Shown here piece after piece: positions 28,409 through 38,280 of a stretch of 61,916 nucleotides of DNA. The stretch is from Legionella sp. (GTDB lineage Bacteria > Pseudomonadota > Gammaproteobacteria > Legionellales > Legionellaceae). The position numbers were made by a program, and so were the translations under genes. The notes under the pieces were generated by a model. It worked only from the letters and a program-made list of their open reading frames with translations, made no database searches and was not told the origin of the DNA. Position 1 is the stretch's first letter. Each line of letters starts with the position of its first letter. The stretch lies in NCBI GenBank assembly GCA_030158115.1, contig JAOATK010000017.1, forward strand, positions 1-61,916, given 5' to 3'.

Positions 28409-31174
28409 ATGGATAAAATATATTCCCCAGAAGCGATTGAAAGCGAATGTTATAAGACATGGGAAAGTCATCATTATTTCCAACCTCAAGGTGATGCAAA
28501 AAAATTCTGTATTATGCTTCCCCCTCCCAACGTGACAGGTAGCCTACATATGGGGCATGGTTTTCAACATACTATTATGGACGCGCTAACGCGCTATCAT
28601 CGTATGATAGGTGATAAAACCTTATGGCAACCTGGTACTGATCACGCGGGAATTTCTACACAATTAGTGGTTGAGCGTCAATTAGAAGCCGCTGGCATTT
28701 CTAAAAAAGACCTGACCCGCGAACAATTTTTAGAGTACGTCTGGAAATGGAAAAATGAATCTGGAAATACTATCACTCAACAAATGCGTCGTTTAGGTAC
28801 CTCTGTAGACTGGACCCGTGAACGTTTTACTATGGATGAAGGCTTATCAGCGGCAGTCCAAAAAGTATTTGTTCAGCTTCATGATGAAGGGCTTATTTAT
28901 CGCGGAACGCGTTTAGTGAATTGGGATCCCAAATTAGGAACAGCCGTATCGGATCTTGAAGTGCTTTCGGAAGAAGAAGAAGGCTTTCTCTGGCATATTC
29001 GCTACCCTGTTGTGAATTCAAAAGAAGTCATTATTGTGGCAACCACTCGACCAGAAACCTTGCTCGGAGATGCTGCTGTAGCCGTTAATCCAGAAGATGA
29101 GCGTTTCAAACACCTTATAGGTCAGCATGTACACTTACCACTTTGTGACCGAACTATTCCTATTATTGCCGACGACTACGTTGATAAAGAATTTGCTACA
29201 GGTTGTGTAAAAATCACCCCAGCCCATGATTTTAATGATCATGAGGTAGGTAAACGCCATGAATTACCCATCGTCAGCATTTTAACTAAAAAAGCAGCTA
29301 TCAACAAAAATGCACCTTTAAAATACCAAGGTATGGACAGATTTGTTGCCAGAGAACAAATTATAAAAGATCTCATAGCTGAAGATTTACTTGTAAAAAC
29401 GGAAGCACACAAGCTAAAAGTACCACGTGGAGAAAAATCGAATGTAGTGATCGAACCACTTTTAACGGATCAATGGTATGTAAAAATTCAACCACTTGCT
29501 GAACCGGCTATTGAAGCGGTGAAAAACGGAGAGATCCGCTTTATCCCTGAAAATTGGAGTAAAACTTATTTTCAATGGATGGAAAATATTGAAGACTGGT
29601 GCATTAGTCGTCAATTATGGTGGGGACATCGTATTCCAGCCTGGTATGACAGTAATGGCAATGTGTATGTGGGTTACAGTGAAAATGATGTTCGTTTCAA
29701 ATACAACATTAAAGAAAGCACCGCCCTAAAACAAGATGAAGATGTTTTAGATACCTGGTTCTCTTCTGCTTTGTGGCCTTTTTCAACGCTAGGTTGGCCT
29801 GAGCGCACTGCAGATCTAGAGCAGTTTTATCCTACCGCAGTCCTAGTCACAGGTTTTGATATTATATTTTTCTGGGTTGCCCGAATGATCATGATGGGCT
29901 TAAAATTTACTGGAAAAGTTCCTTTTAAAGATGTCTTTATTACTGGCTTAATCAGGGACAGTGAAGGGCATAAAATGTCTAAGTCTAAAGGCAATGTGCT
30001 TGATCCTTTGGATATTATTGATGGTATTGACATTGAATCTCTAGTTACCAAAAGAACATCTAATCTGATGCTACAATCAGTCAAAGATAAAATTGTTAAA
30101 GCCACCCGCAAAGAATTTCCTGAGGGAATTAATGCCTACGGAACAGATGCGTTACGTTTCACTTATTGCTCCCTAGCTTCTAATGGTCGCAATATTCGTT
30201 TTGATTTAGGTCGAGTTGAAGGTTACCGTAATTTTTGTAACAAATTATGGAATGCCGCGCGCTACGTCATGATGAACACAGACGAAGAACAAATCGATTT
30301 TGGTGATGGAGCATTCCAATACAGCCCCGCTGATCAATGGATTCTATCGCGCCTACAAAGAACAATTAGTAAAGTACATCATTATTTTGAAACATACCGC
30401 TTTGATTTACTATCGAGCACGCTTTATGAATTTGTTTGGCATGAATATTGTGATTGGTACCTTGAATTATCTAAACCAGTATTGCAAGATGAGCATGCTC
30501 TTAGCGCTTTAAAAAGAGGCACGCGCAAAACTCTAATCCACGTTTTAGATCAAATTCTTAAATTACTACATCCTTTAATGCCATTTATTACTGAAGAAAT
30601 ATGGCAACGTACGACCAAATTCACTAGTGAAAATGGTGGAACGATTATGTTAAGCCCCTATCCTCAAGTCGATGCCTCGTTTATTAATGATACCATCGAA
30701 GAAGAATTAGATTGGCTAAAAGCTGCCATACAAGCTATCCGCACTATTCGTAGTGAAATGTCGATTTCACCTGCGAAGCTTATTCCTCTTTATGTTCGCA
30801 ACATCACGCCCATGCTTAAAAGCCGTATGGAAAAATACCAAGATACATTAAAAGCACTCAGTAAAATAAAACAAATCAATTTCTTAGATGACAACACCCC
30901 AGTACCTGTCTCAGCTACTGCTGTCTTAGGTGAGATTGAATTGCTTATTCCCATGGCTGATTTAATTGATAAAGAAGCGGAGTTAGCTCGATTAGCGAAA
31001 GAATTAGCAAAACTGGATAAAGATATTAATCTGGCTGAAGGTAAATTAAATAATCCTAAATTTACCGATAAGGCACCGGCTGACATCATTGCGAAGGAGC
31101 AAGAAAAATTAGCTCAAGCACAGCAGGCTAAAGAAAAATTATTACAACATAAAGTGAGAATTGAATCGTTGTAA
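28409..31174 (+). CDS. valS: Valyl-tRNA synthetase
   Basis: Class I synthetase that charges tRNA-Val. 921 aa, usual for gammaproteobacteria. The HIGH-type motif is PPPNVTGSLHMGHGF (near 38-52) and the KMSKS loop is GHKMSKSKGN (near 518-527). The editing (CP1) domain has TTRPETLLGDAAVAVNP, and the C-terminal coiled coil (about 855-921) is present. It ends at a repeat-derived terminator at 31198-31242. It is a single-gene unit. Confidence 0.97.
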   Translation: MDKIYSPEAIESECYKTWESHHYFQPQGDAKKFCIMLPPPNVTGSLHMGHGFQHTIMDALTRYHRMIGDKTLWQPGTDHAGISTQLVVERQLEAAGISKKDLTREQFLEYVWKWKNESGNTITQQMRRLGTSVDWTRERFTMDEGLSAAVQKVFVQLHDEGLIYRGTRLVNWDPKLGTAVSDLEVLSEEEEGFLWHIRYPVVNSKEVIIVATTRPETLLGDAAVAVNPEDERFKHLIGQHVHLPLCDRTIPIIADDYVDKEFATGCVKITPAHDFNDHEVGKRHELPIVSILTKKAAINKNAPLKYQGMDRFVAREQIIKDLIAEDLLVKTEAHKLKVPRGEKSNVVIEPLLTDQWYVKIQPLAEPAIEAVKNGEIRFIPENWSKTYFQWMENIEDWCISRQLWWGHRIPAWYDSNGNVYVGYSENDVRFKYNIKESTALKQDEDVLDTWFSSALWPFSTLGWPERTADLEQFYPTAVLVTGFDIIFFWVARMIMMGLKFTGKVPFKDVFITGLIRDSEGHKMSKSKGNVLDPLDIIDGIDIESLVTKRTSNLMLQSVKDKIVKATRKEFPEGINAYGTDALRFTYCSLASNGRNIRFDLGRVEGYRNFCNKLWNAARYVMMNTDEEQIDFGDGAFQYSPADQWILSRLQRTISKVHHYFETYRFDLLSSTLYEFVWHEYCDWYLELSKPVLQDEHALSALKRGTRKTLIHVLDQILKLLHPLMPFITEEIWQRTTKFTSENGGTIMLSPYPQVDASFINDTIEEELDWLKAAIQAIRTIRSEMSISPAKLIPLYVRNITPMLKSRMEKYQDTLKALSKIKQINFLDDNTPVPVSATAVLGEIELLIPMADLIDKEAELARLAKELAKLDKDINLAEGKLNNPKFTDKAPADIIAKEQEKLAQAQQAKEKLLQHKVRIESL

Positions 31175-31197
31175 AATATGGAATAAAACTAAACTGA

Positions 31198-31242
31198 AGG
31201 TTGGGTCAAAATCCTGAGGGATCGAAACCCAACCTATTTTTT
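31198..31242 (+). terminator. Terminator after valS, derived from a GTTGGGT palindrome
   Basis: Stem AGGTTGGGT/ACCCAACCT with a 20-base loop, followed by ATTTTTT on the plus strand and 24 bases past the valS stop. The stem matches the GTAGGTTGGGT repeat family, so it looks like a repeat recruited as a terminator. Its T-run touches the stop codon of the convergent OPT gene. Confidence 0.65.
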
Positions 31243-33248
31243 CATGCTTCTAATTTACCTTTACACACTCGATGGCTTATCCACCCAGCAAGAAGCAGTG
31301 AAGACAAAACTCCCAAATAATTGCCTATATTCTTCCACTCTGGTCCTACTAATTGCAAAGCATCGGGGCTTTGTATAATAGAAAAAGGAATAGCCAGTAA
31401 TACATCCATAATAGCTGAGCCTGCAACTAATCCACACGCAATCAATGTTCCCTTTTGATTTCTAATGATTTGTTCTTCATCTGATTTTTTCATATGTTTT
31501 AAGCGTTTTTCAACGAATAAAGCAATCATTCCACCCAAAAACAAAGGGAAAGAAGAAGACAACGGCAAATACATACCAATCGCCACACCTAAAATAGATA
31601 AATTTAAAAAACGCCCTAATTTTAAAATCTTATTTAGAAAGATAAGGAATAAAATAATACCAGAGCCAATCAACATCATGACCCAAGGCAAAGAATTGCT
31701 AAAAACGGCTTCTGTAATAGCCCCCATTAAAGCCGCTGTAGGTGCAGGGAGAGATTGGGTTATATCCATTCCTGCATGAGGCATTACTCCCGCAATACCA
31801 TATACACTAAACAATAACTGCATCACTGGAGGAATCACTAAAGAAGAGACTAGAACACCCAATATCAACATCAGTTGCTGCTTCCATGGTGTAGCACCCA
31901 CCAACTGCCCTACTTTTAAATCCTGTGTATTATCATTGGCAATAGCCGCAATACCAGTCACTACCGAGCCAATCACAATTGTCATGGCTTCTGCTGCTTG
32001 TATTTGTGAAGGGCTCAGAGGCAAAGGTAATAAGTGATCAATAGCTACCAATAACAGCCAAGCGGCGAAAAGCATTCCTGAAATCACCACCGAACTACCA
32101 GGGCTTGCAGTAACTCCCACCATTCCTGAAAAATACGCAGTAATGACAGAAAAAATAAACCCAATAAATAAAACATAGAGCACCCCAAAAAAAACAATAG
32201 TGGGTGCATAATCATTATCTAAGCCTATTTGATCCAAAGGTAATATAAACTGAAAAAATAAAAATAAGATCGCAGCTATTGCGCCAATACCCATCAAGAG
32301 ATAAGGCAGGGGAATATCTTTATCTGTTCGAGGTAAGGCCATATTTTCTCTGCCCTTAGACATAAATGCTCGAAAGGAGGTTTGCATACTCCGAGCTAAG
32401 GGTTTAATTAATTGTAAAAAAGTCCAAAGACCAGCAAACAACATAGCGCCTATCCCTAAATAGCGCATCTCGCTATTCCATAAAAATGAAGCCGCTTGTT
32501 CTGCTGGATAATGAGCAACAAACTCAGGATAAAATTGACTAACAATAGGCAAAGCTACCAACCAAGAAATCACTGCCCCTAAAAAAATACTAATCGCCAT
32601 ATCATGACCGACAAGATAACCAGCACCAATCATGGTTGCAGAAAATCCTGCCCCTAAACCAAATAAAGAACGTTTAACTACAAACCAATAACCCCAGCTA
32701 CTCGCTACTACTTTAAATCCCATTTGCAATAATTCAATAAAACCACCAATTACTCCGCCGAGCAAAATATCTTTAAATCCCGCTTTTTCTGCAGAAGACT
32801 TTAAGACCTCTGCAATGGCACGCCCTTCAGGAAACTTTAAATTGCGGTCGTTGACTAAAATACGACGCAGGGGAATTGAAAATAAAACGCCTAAAATCCC
32901 GCCACAGACAGCGATAAAAAAATTAGTGAGGTAGTCAAAATGGTTCCAATAACCAATAATAATCAATGCTGGAATAGTATAAGCAATCCCACCGGCAACC
33001 GCCTCACCGGCAGATGCTGCTGTTTGTACGGCATTATTTTCAAGAACGGTAGCATTTTTAAAAAACCGAAGAATCCCCATTGAAATAATTGCAGCCGGAA
33101 TTGATGCTGAAGTTAAAATACCTAACTTCAACGCCAGATAAGTATTGGAAACAGCCAACAAAACAGTCAAGATGATTGCAAGAAGAACAACGCGAACAGT
33201 TAATTCAGCTACGTTTTTATCAGCCGCTATAAAAGGAGTATTAGTCAT
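31242..33248 (-). CDS. OPT-family oligopeptide transporter
   Basis: A 668-aa polytopic membrane protein of the oligopeptide transporter (OPT) superfamily, of the bacterial type. It has about 14-16 hydrophobic segments. Recognisable stretches are LTVLLAVSNTYLALKLGIL, then NNAVQTAASAGEAVAGGIAY, KFPEGRAIAEVLK, and IANDNTQDLKVGQLVGATPW. The start at 33248 (GGA upstream, ATG) is preferred to an in-frame TTG at 33260. Substrates of bacterial OPTs are peptides or metal chelates; for an amino-acid-dependent organism, peptide uptake would fit but is inferred. Confidence 0.9.
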   Translation of the reverse strand: MTNTPFIAADKNVAELTVRVVLLAIILTVLLAVSNTYLALKLGILTSASIPAAIISMGILRFFKNATVLENNAVQTAASAGEAVAGGIAYTIPALIIIGYWNHFDYLTNFFIAVCGGILGVLFSIPLRRILVNDRNLKFPEGRAIAEVLKSSAEKAGFKDILLGGVIGGFIELLQMGFKVVASSWGYWFVVKRSLFGLGAGFSATMIGAGYLVGHDMAISIFLGAVISWLVALPIVSQFYPEFVAHYPAEQAASFLWNSEMRYLGIGAMLFAGLWTFLQLIKPLARSMQTSFRAFMSKGRENMALPRTDKDIPLPYLLMGIGAIAAILFLFFQFILPLDQIGLDNDYAPTIVFFGVLYVLFIGFIFSVITAYFSGMVGVTASPGSSVVISGMLFAAWLLLVAIDHLLPLPLSPSQIQAAEAMTIVIGSVVTGIAAIANDNTQDLKVGQLVGATPWKQQLMLILGVLVSSLVIPPVMQLLFSVYGIAGVMPHAGMDITQSLPAPTAALMGAITEAVFSNSLPWVMMLIGSGIILFLIFLNKILKLGRFLNLSILGVAIGMYLPLSSSFPLFLGGMIALFVEKRLKHMKKSDEEQIIRNQKGTLIACGLVAGSAIMDVLLAIPFSIIQSPDALQLVGPEWKNIGNYLGVLSSLLLAGWISHRVCKGKLEA

Positions 33249-33296
33249 TAATTTTTCCAAACAATTTGCAATATTTCATATCTAAAGTAGGCTGGA

Positions 33297-33402
33297 TGGA
33301 GCGCAAAGCGGGAACTCCCTCGAAGCAGGTTCAACCTAGCTATGATATGGTGCCATGCTGTGCATGGGCTTCCCGGATTACGCTACGCTTCATCCAGGCT
33401 AC
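33297..33402. repeat. GTAG-family repeat, extended copy
   Basis: A 106-bp unit starting GTAGGCTGGATGGAGCGC and ending in GCTTCATCCAGGCTAC, with TTCCCGGATTACGC internally. Outer arms match the 7300 and 53651 copies, but the centre (CGAAGCAGGTTC and beyond) is longer and different. It fills the gap between the OPT gene and hutI, both on the minus strand, and may insulate them. Confidence 0.65.
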
Positions 33403-33416
33403 TTTTGATTTTTTTC

Positions 33417-34637
33417 TTAGCCTGAATGGCTATTAACCCATTCCCCAGCAATCATCATTCGATGCGAGATGGGATAAGCAAAATAATAACATAGAGCTGC
33501 ACTGTCATTGATAGACCATAATAGCAGATCTGCTGCCATACCAGGAGCAATTTTTCCAATTTCCTGTTCTAAACCTAATGCTTTTGCGGCCGTACTTGTC
33601 ACTGCTGATAAAACCTCTGGTACAGACAAAGAAAAAAACTGACATCCCATGCTCATCATAAGGCGCAAGGATGCTGTAGGTGAGGAACCTGGATTACAAT
33701 CTGTAGCAATCGCCATCCCCACTCCCGCCAGACGTAATAAGTCTACCGGCGGCTTGTGTTTTTCACGTAGAAAATAATAAGCCCCGGGAAGTAAAACCCC
33801 TACTGTATTGGCTTTTGCTAAAGCAAAAGCTCCTTTTTCATCAAGAAACTCTAAATGATCACAAGATAAAGCACCAAACTCTGCAGCAAGCTCACTTGCC
33901 CCAAGATTCGACAACTGTTCTGCATGACACTTAATTGGTAAGTTTAATGAGCGCGCCGTCTGAAAAATTTGTTTTGTCTGCCCCAGTGAAAAACCAATGG
34001 ACTCACAAAAAACATCAACAGCATCAACTAAATTTTCCTCTTTTAATGCAGGTAACATCTCCTGGCATACTACATTCACATAAGCCTGGCTATTCCCTTT
34101 AAATTCGGGAGGAACGGCATGAGCACCCAAGAATGTCTTTTTGACTCTTAAACCAGTTAGGTCACCTAATTGCTTTGCCACATGCAACATTTTTAATTCG
34201 TTAGCTAGATCTAGACCATAACCTGATTTAATTTCAACAGTGGTCACTCCTTCATTTTTTAAAGCAAGGATACGAGGCAACGATTGGTGCAGTAATTCTT
34301 CCTCAGATGCATTTCGTGTTTGCTGTACTGTAGAAATGATTCCACCACCGGCTTTGGCAATTTCTGCGTAACTGACTCCTTGCAATTTCAATTGGAATTC
34401 AGCAGCGCGGTTACCTGCATAAACTAAGTGTGTATGGCAATCAATAAGGCCTGGAGTAATCAATTTTCCCTGGCAATTCTCTTGATAAGGCGCCTTAAGA
34501 AATTGAGAGGGCAGTTCTGCTTGAGCACCACACCAAAGTATAAGCCCATTTTTAATAGCAATGGCCTGCTCATACAGCTGATTACCTTGCTCATCAATCA
34601 CTGTGGCATTTAGTAATAATTTATCACAAGTAAACAT
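33417..34637 (-). CDS. hutI: Imidazolonepropionase HutI
   Basis: Third step of histidine degradation, hydrolysing imidazolonepropionate to N-formimidoylglutamate. 406 aa from the ATG at 34637. Metal ligands of the amidohydrolase fold are seen in [33 protein letters not shown] and [23 protein letters not shown] is also conserved. The ATG overlaps the stop of the upstream SDR gene (TAATG), with GGGA as ribosome-binding site, so the two are co-translated. hutG lies 2.7 kb away on the other strand; hutU and hutH are not in the window. Confidence 0.96.
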   Translation of the reverse strand: MFTCDKLLLNATVIDEQGNQLYEQAIAIKNGLILWCGAQAELPSQFLKAPYQENCQGKLITPGLIDCHTHLVYAGNRAAEFQLKLQGVSYAEIAKAGGGIISTVQQTRNASEEELLHQSLPRILALKNEGVTTVEIKSGYGLDLANELKMLHVAKQLGDLTGLRVKKTFLGAHAVPPEFKGNSQAYVNVVCQEMLPALKEENLVDAVDVFCESIGFSLGQTKQIFQTARSLNLPIKCHAEQLSNLGASELAAEFGALSCDHLEFLDEKGAFALAKANTVGVLLPGAYYFLREKHKPPVDLLRLAGVGMAIATDCNPGSSPTASLRLMMSMGCQFFSLSVPEVLSAVTSTAAKALGLEQEIGKIAPGMAADLLLWSINDSAALCYYFAYPISHRMMIAGEWVNSHSG

Positions 34638-35398
34638 TAAAATTCCCAATGAAGCACTTGATGAGGGGGCTTAAGCCAAAGGGCATGATGGCTGGTCTCA
34701 TAGATATCCCACTCCTTCGAAGCATATGTGTTTTTATCCGTATCCAACAACAACCAAGCTAAAAAAGAAGCCACGGTCTCAGGCGAGACTAAACGACCAT
34801 GATCTTTTAAGCGTTGGTAAAAGTCTATTCGTGAATGATCAGGATTAGAATGGCTTCGAGCGATAGCTTGCATCTGGGTATCAATAATTCCTGGCATGAC
34901 GCTAGCAAAAGAGATGGTGCTAGATTCTAATTGCCAACATTGGGTCAACATAGATAAAGCAGCTTTAGAAACACAATAAGCCCCCCACCCTTTAATCGCA
35001 AAATAAGCTGCGCCGGAGCTTATATTCAAAACTCGACCGCCTGCTAATTGAGCATATAATTTCTGAGGTAAGTAAAGTGCTGCATTGAGGTTAGTATCCA
35101 GAGCATTTTGCCATTCTTTAGGTTTAGCCTCTTTCAATAACCCTAAGGGCTCTAACGTGCCTGCATTATTAACCAACGCTGTAATTTTAGGTACAGAACT
35201 TAAATAATTTTGAATCGTGTCTATACCATCTAGTGTGGATATATCGGCACAAAGATAGTGGATATTCGCATCATTGCCTGCGGTTTCTTTTAATAAGGAT
35301 TTACGTCGTCCAACAACCAACACTTCTTTGTGCTGCTTCGCCAAAGATAAAGCTAGAGCCCGACCAATACCATTTCCACCACCCGTAATAACAAACAA
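34637..35398 (-). CDS. Short-chain dehydrogenase/reductase
   Basis: A 253-aa classical SDR. The cofactor loop is [11 protein letters not shown] near the N-terminus, with NNAG ([12 protein letters not shown]) and the catalytic Ser/Tyr/Lys in NISSGAAYF and YCVSK. VVGRRKS after the second strand suggests NADP preference. It starts with TTG after AGAGG. The substrate is unknown. Overlap with hutI shows co-expression with histidine degradation, but SDRs are not a standard part of that pathway. Confidence 0.88.
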   Translation of the reverse strand: MFVITGGGNGIGRALALSLAKQHKEVLVVGRRKSLLKETAGNDANIHYLCADISTLDGIDTIQNYLSSVPKITALVNNAGTLEPLGLLKEAKPKEWQNALDTNLNAALYLPQKLYAQLAGGRVLNISSGAAYFAIKGWGAYCVSKAALSMLTQCWQLESSTISFASVMPGIIDTQMQAIARSHSNPDHSRIDFYQRLKDHGRLVSPETVASFLAWLLLDTDKNTYASKEWDIYETSHHALWLKPPHQVLHWEF

Positions 35399-35479
35399 TC
35401 CAGCCTCTGTATTCCTGTATCAAAGTACAGTAATAATATCAGACATTAGAGCCTTGATGAAGCGCAAGCTTAATGAAGG

Positions 35480-37111
35480 TTACTGCAATACAAGGGATGG
35501 TTTTGGCTGATCATCACTGGAGACAGAAGGGGTAGCCTCTTCCCTTAGAGCTCTTTGTGCCGATTTAAATTGTTTAAACTTCTCTATATCTTGCTTCACT
35601 GATTCAGTTTTAAGGAAAGTTTCTTTGATGTAATCAGTAAATTTAGACAGCATGATACCTATAGTTAACAAGATACCTACAGAGCGGTGTTCTTTTTTAT
35701 CCATGATGCCCTTAGCTATTTCAGAAAAAACAAAGCCTTTCTCTTGTAACTGTTTTAAAATTGAAAGATCCGCTTTTCTAACCGCTGAGGCGCTCATTTT
35801 CATTGTGGCAAGCTGTTCTTTAGGAAGTTCCTCTATAAAAAGAGATACAATTCGAGGCTGATTTTTTTGAATGCCTTTTATAAAATAACTAAATCGTGCT
35901 TCTTCAGTGAGCGCTTGCTTGCCTTGTGCTATTATTTTCATTAATAGATTCACGCAATCGATGGAACCAGATTCAATTGCAGAATCGATAATCTTGCTCT
36001 TAGAATTTACAATCAATTGAGCTAGATCAGCCGCAATCTTGTTATCTTCTGTATTGGGATAATAGACTTTGATAATCTGCTCTAATAGTTCGGGGTTCCC
36101 CCCTTTAGAAGCATGGCCAATCATTTTATCTGCGTGAATAGGTTTAGTGATGATTAGATCAAAAACTTTACGACATGTAGGATTTTCTAATAAAACATCA
36201 AAGACTTCTTTACGACCATATTTCGCAGCCACTATAAAAAATGTAGGGATATCAGAAAGAGTTTCTTGTGAAATCTCTTGTAACAAAACGTTTAAAGCAT
36301 CACAACTGTTGTTTTGCACCGCTTTTATAACTATTGAAAGGAGATCTTTATCTTTAGCTTCTAAATTAATGAGTTGCCTAACTGCTCCAGCATCATTAAG
36401 GTGTACTGCTTGTGTTAAAGTATCTATACTCTTTTTCCCTTCTATGGCAACATCATTCACTGTTTCTTTTGTCAGATATGCGCTGTAAATGTCTTCTACC
36501 TTTGGAAAAGATCTAGTATCAGGAGTAGTTATTTGAATACTTATTCCTAATAAACCTTTATCATAATAAAAAACATTTTCATGTAATTCTTGGATGAGCT
36601 CATCTTCATTTGAAAACTCTTTAAATCCCGAAGAGTAATTAGGGTCATAAATTTGATAAATACCATTTTTTTTACTCAGAGCAACAGTATGATTTATACT
36701 CTGAACTAACATCACCTCTCCATCCCTTAGTTTAAGTGAATGAAATATTTTAGACCAATTTTGATCGCTAGTGGTCAGTCCTAAACAAAAAGCGGGCTTT
36801 AAACTCTGTAAAGCTTGGGTTGAGCTTGTTTGGCTTAATTTTTGATTGAATAATTCTGGATTTTGGCTCAGCAGAATTTCAACAACCAACTGATCTACTC
36901 TGTGGTCAATCTCAGAATATGCCTTTTTCCTGACAATGCCATCGAGTATCTCAAAAAATTCGTCCTGCCTACCCTCTAAGGTATATTTGATATAGACAGA
37001 CGACAAGCCATTACAAACACCCTTAGTACCTAGTTGAAATGGTAAATTATTCCATTCTAGATACTGGTTTATTTGATTAATTACTTCGCTTTGCGATCTA
37101 CTCTTGGCCAT
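35480..37111 (-). CDS. Ankyrin-repeat protein with YopT-like cysteine-protease domain; putative Dot/Icm effector
   Basis: A 543-aa soluble protein. Residues about 20-210 resemble a papain-like fold of the YopT/AvrPphB (C58) type: a cysteine in GVCNGLSSVY (C33), a histidine in NHTVAL (H141) and an aspartate in IYDPNYSSG (D156), with His-Asp spacing close to that in YopT. Residues about 225-470 hold degenerate ankyrin-type helix pairs (DAGAVRQLINLEAKDKDL, then SCDALNVLLQE, then KYGRKEVFDVLLENP and GGNPELLEQIIK). A short hydrophobic stretch (VGILLTIGIML) precedes a polar tail with EEATPSVSSDD, compatible with a Dot/Icm signal. The gene interrupts the hut region. Protease activity is inferred. 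Confidence 0.8.
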   Translation of the reverse strand: MAKSRSQSEVINQINQYLEWNNLPFQLGTKGVCNGLSSVYIKYTLEGRQDEFFEILDGIVRKKAYSEIDHRVDQLVVEILLSQNPELFNQKLSQTSSTQALQSLKPAFCLGLTTSDQNWSKIFHSLKLRDGEVMLVQSINHTVALSKKNGIYQIYDPNYSSGFKEFSNEDELIQELHENVFYYDKGLLGISIQITTPDTRSFPKVEDIYSAYLTKETVNDVAIEGKKSIDTLTQAVHLNDAGAVRQLINLEAKDKDLLSIVIKAVQNNSCDALNVLLQEISQETLSDIPTFFIVAAKYGRKEVFDVLLENPTCRKVFDLIITKPIHADKMIGHASKGGNPELLEQIIKVYYPNTEDNKIAADLAQLIVNSKSKIIDSAIESGSIDCVNLLMKIIAQGKQALTEEARFSYFIKGIQKNQPRIVSLFIEELPKEQLATMKMSASAVRKADLSILKQLQEKGFVFSEIAKGIMDKKEHRSVGILLTIGIMLSKFTDYIKETFLKTESVKQDIEKFKQFKSAQRALREEATPSVSSDDQPKPSLVLQ

Positions 37112-37303
37112 GAAAATCTCACTAATGTATCTATAACTTAGTCCCCCCTTACAATTTTATTATAATACAGTTTGATTAAATAATATTGTTTTTGAAACTA
37201 AACCATTCAAAACATTTTTTCAAATAAATAGGATTAACTCAATTAACTCAGCTAAACTAAAAGGAATTATTTTCTAACTCAATGTCACATGAGGAAATTT
37301 TTG

Positions 37304-38263
37304 ATGTTTGAACATCTTTCCAATTATCAGCGCTCTAATCCATTGCTGTGGCAAGGAAGAAGCGATACGCCTAATTCAGAGCGTTTTTTTCAAAAAATTT
37401 CATTCCCCACACAACAACTTGATTTAATAACCAAAGAAAAGAAAACCATTTTTTTAGGCTTTAACAGCGATGCTGGAGTAGTACGAAACCAAGGCAGACC
37501 CGGTGCAAAACTAGGCCCTGACCAGATTAAAACCCATTTAGCAAAACTACCTTGCTCTACTGACACAGCATATGTTGATTTAGGTTCTATTATTTGTCAG
37601 GGAGACGAACTGGAGTTAGCACAAAGTCAATTTGCCGAAGTCATTAGTTTTTGCCACCAACAAGGTCATCAAACTATTGCTTTAGGTGGTGGGCATGAAA
37701 TAGCTTGGGCTCATTATCAAGGTTTAACACCTCATTATAAGAAATTAGGCATTATCAATTTTGATGCTCATTTTGATTTACGCCCTTACAAAAAGAATGA
37801 GCTAGGAACCTCTGGCACGCCTTTTTCACAAATTGCCAATTGGTGTGAAGATAACCAACGACAATTTAATTATTGTTGTGTGGGTATCCAAAAAATGGGA
37901 AATACGGCCAATTTATTTGAACGTGCTGCTGAACTAAATGCCAGCTTTATCACTGCTGAAGATTTTTATAAAAAAAATCTGGCTTCGCAGCTAGCTTTTC
38001 TAGATAATTTTTTACTCAATCAAGATCATATTTATTTAACAATTTGTTTGGATGTTTTAGCCGAATGTTTTGCACCTGGTGTCAGCGCCCCTCAACCTTT
38101 GGGCTTGACTCCCTGGCAAATAATCCCGCTATTGAAATACATCATGCAAAGTGGCAAAGTAGTTAGTTTAGATGTTGCTGAGCTGTCACCACCGCTGGAT
38201 CACGAGCAAAGAACCGCCCGACTTGCGGCCCTAATTATCGCAGAATTACTGCATATCGTTTAA
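37304..38263 (+). CDS. hutG: Formimidoylglutamase HutG (arginase family)
   Basis: Last step of the four-step histidine pathway, releasing formamide and glutamate. 319 aa from the ATG at 37304 (GAGGAA upstream; a start at 37289 is also open). Manganese ligands appear in GGGHEIAW (H131) and NFDAHFDLR (D154, H156, D158). The third signature reads TICLDVLAECFAPGVSAP, so the first aspartate of the usual D-x-D pair is C248, while D250 is kept. It is divergent from the effector-like gene and 18 bases upstream of the IcmL-like gene. Confidence 0.92.
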   Translation: MFEHLSNYQRSNPLLWQGRSDTPNSERFFQKISFPTQQLDLITKEKKTIFLGFNSDAGVVRNQGRPGAKLGPDQIKTHLAKLPCSTDTAYVDLGSIICQGDELELAQSQFAEVISFCHQQGHQTIALGGGHEIAWAHYQGLTPHYKKLGIINFDAHFDLRPYKKNELGTSGTPFSQIANWCEDNQRQFNYCCVGIQKMGNTANLFERAAELNASFITAEDFYKKNLASQLAFLDNFLLNQDHIYLTICLDVLAECFAPGVSAPQPLGLTPWQIIPLLKYIMQSGKVVSLDVAELSPPLDHEQRTARLAALIIAELLHIV

Positions 38264-38280
38264 CTTAAGGAGTCTATTTC

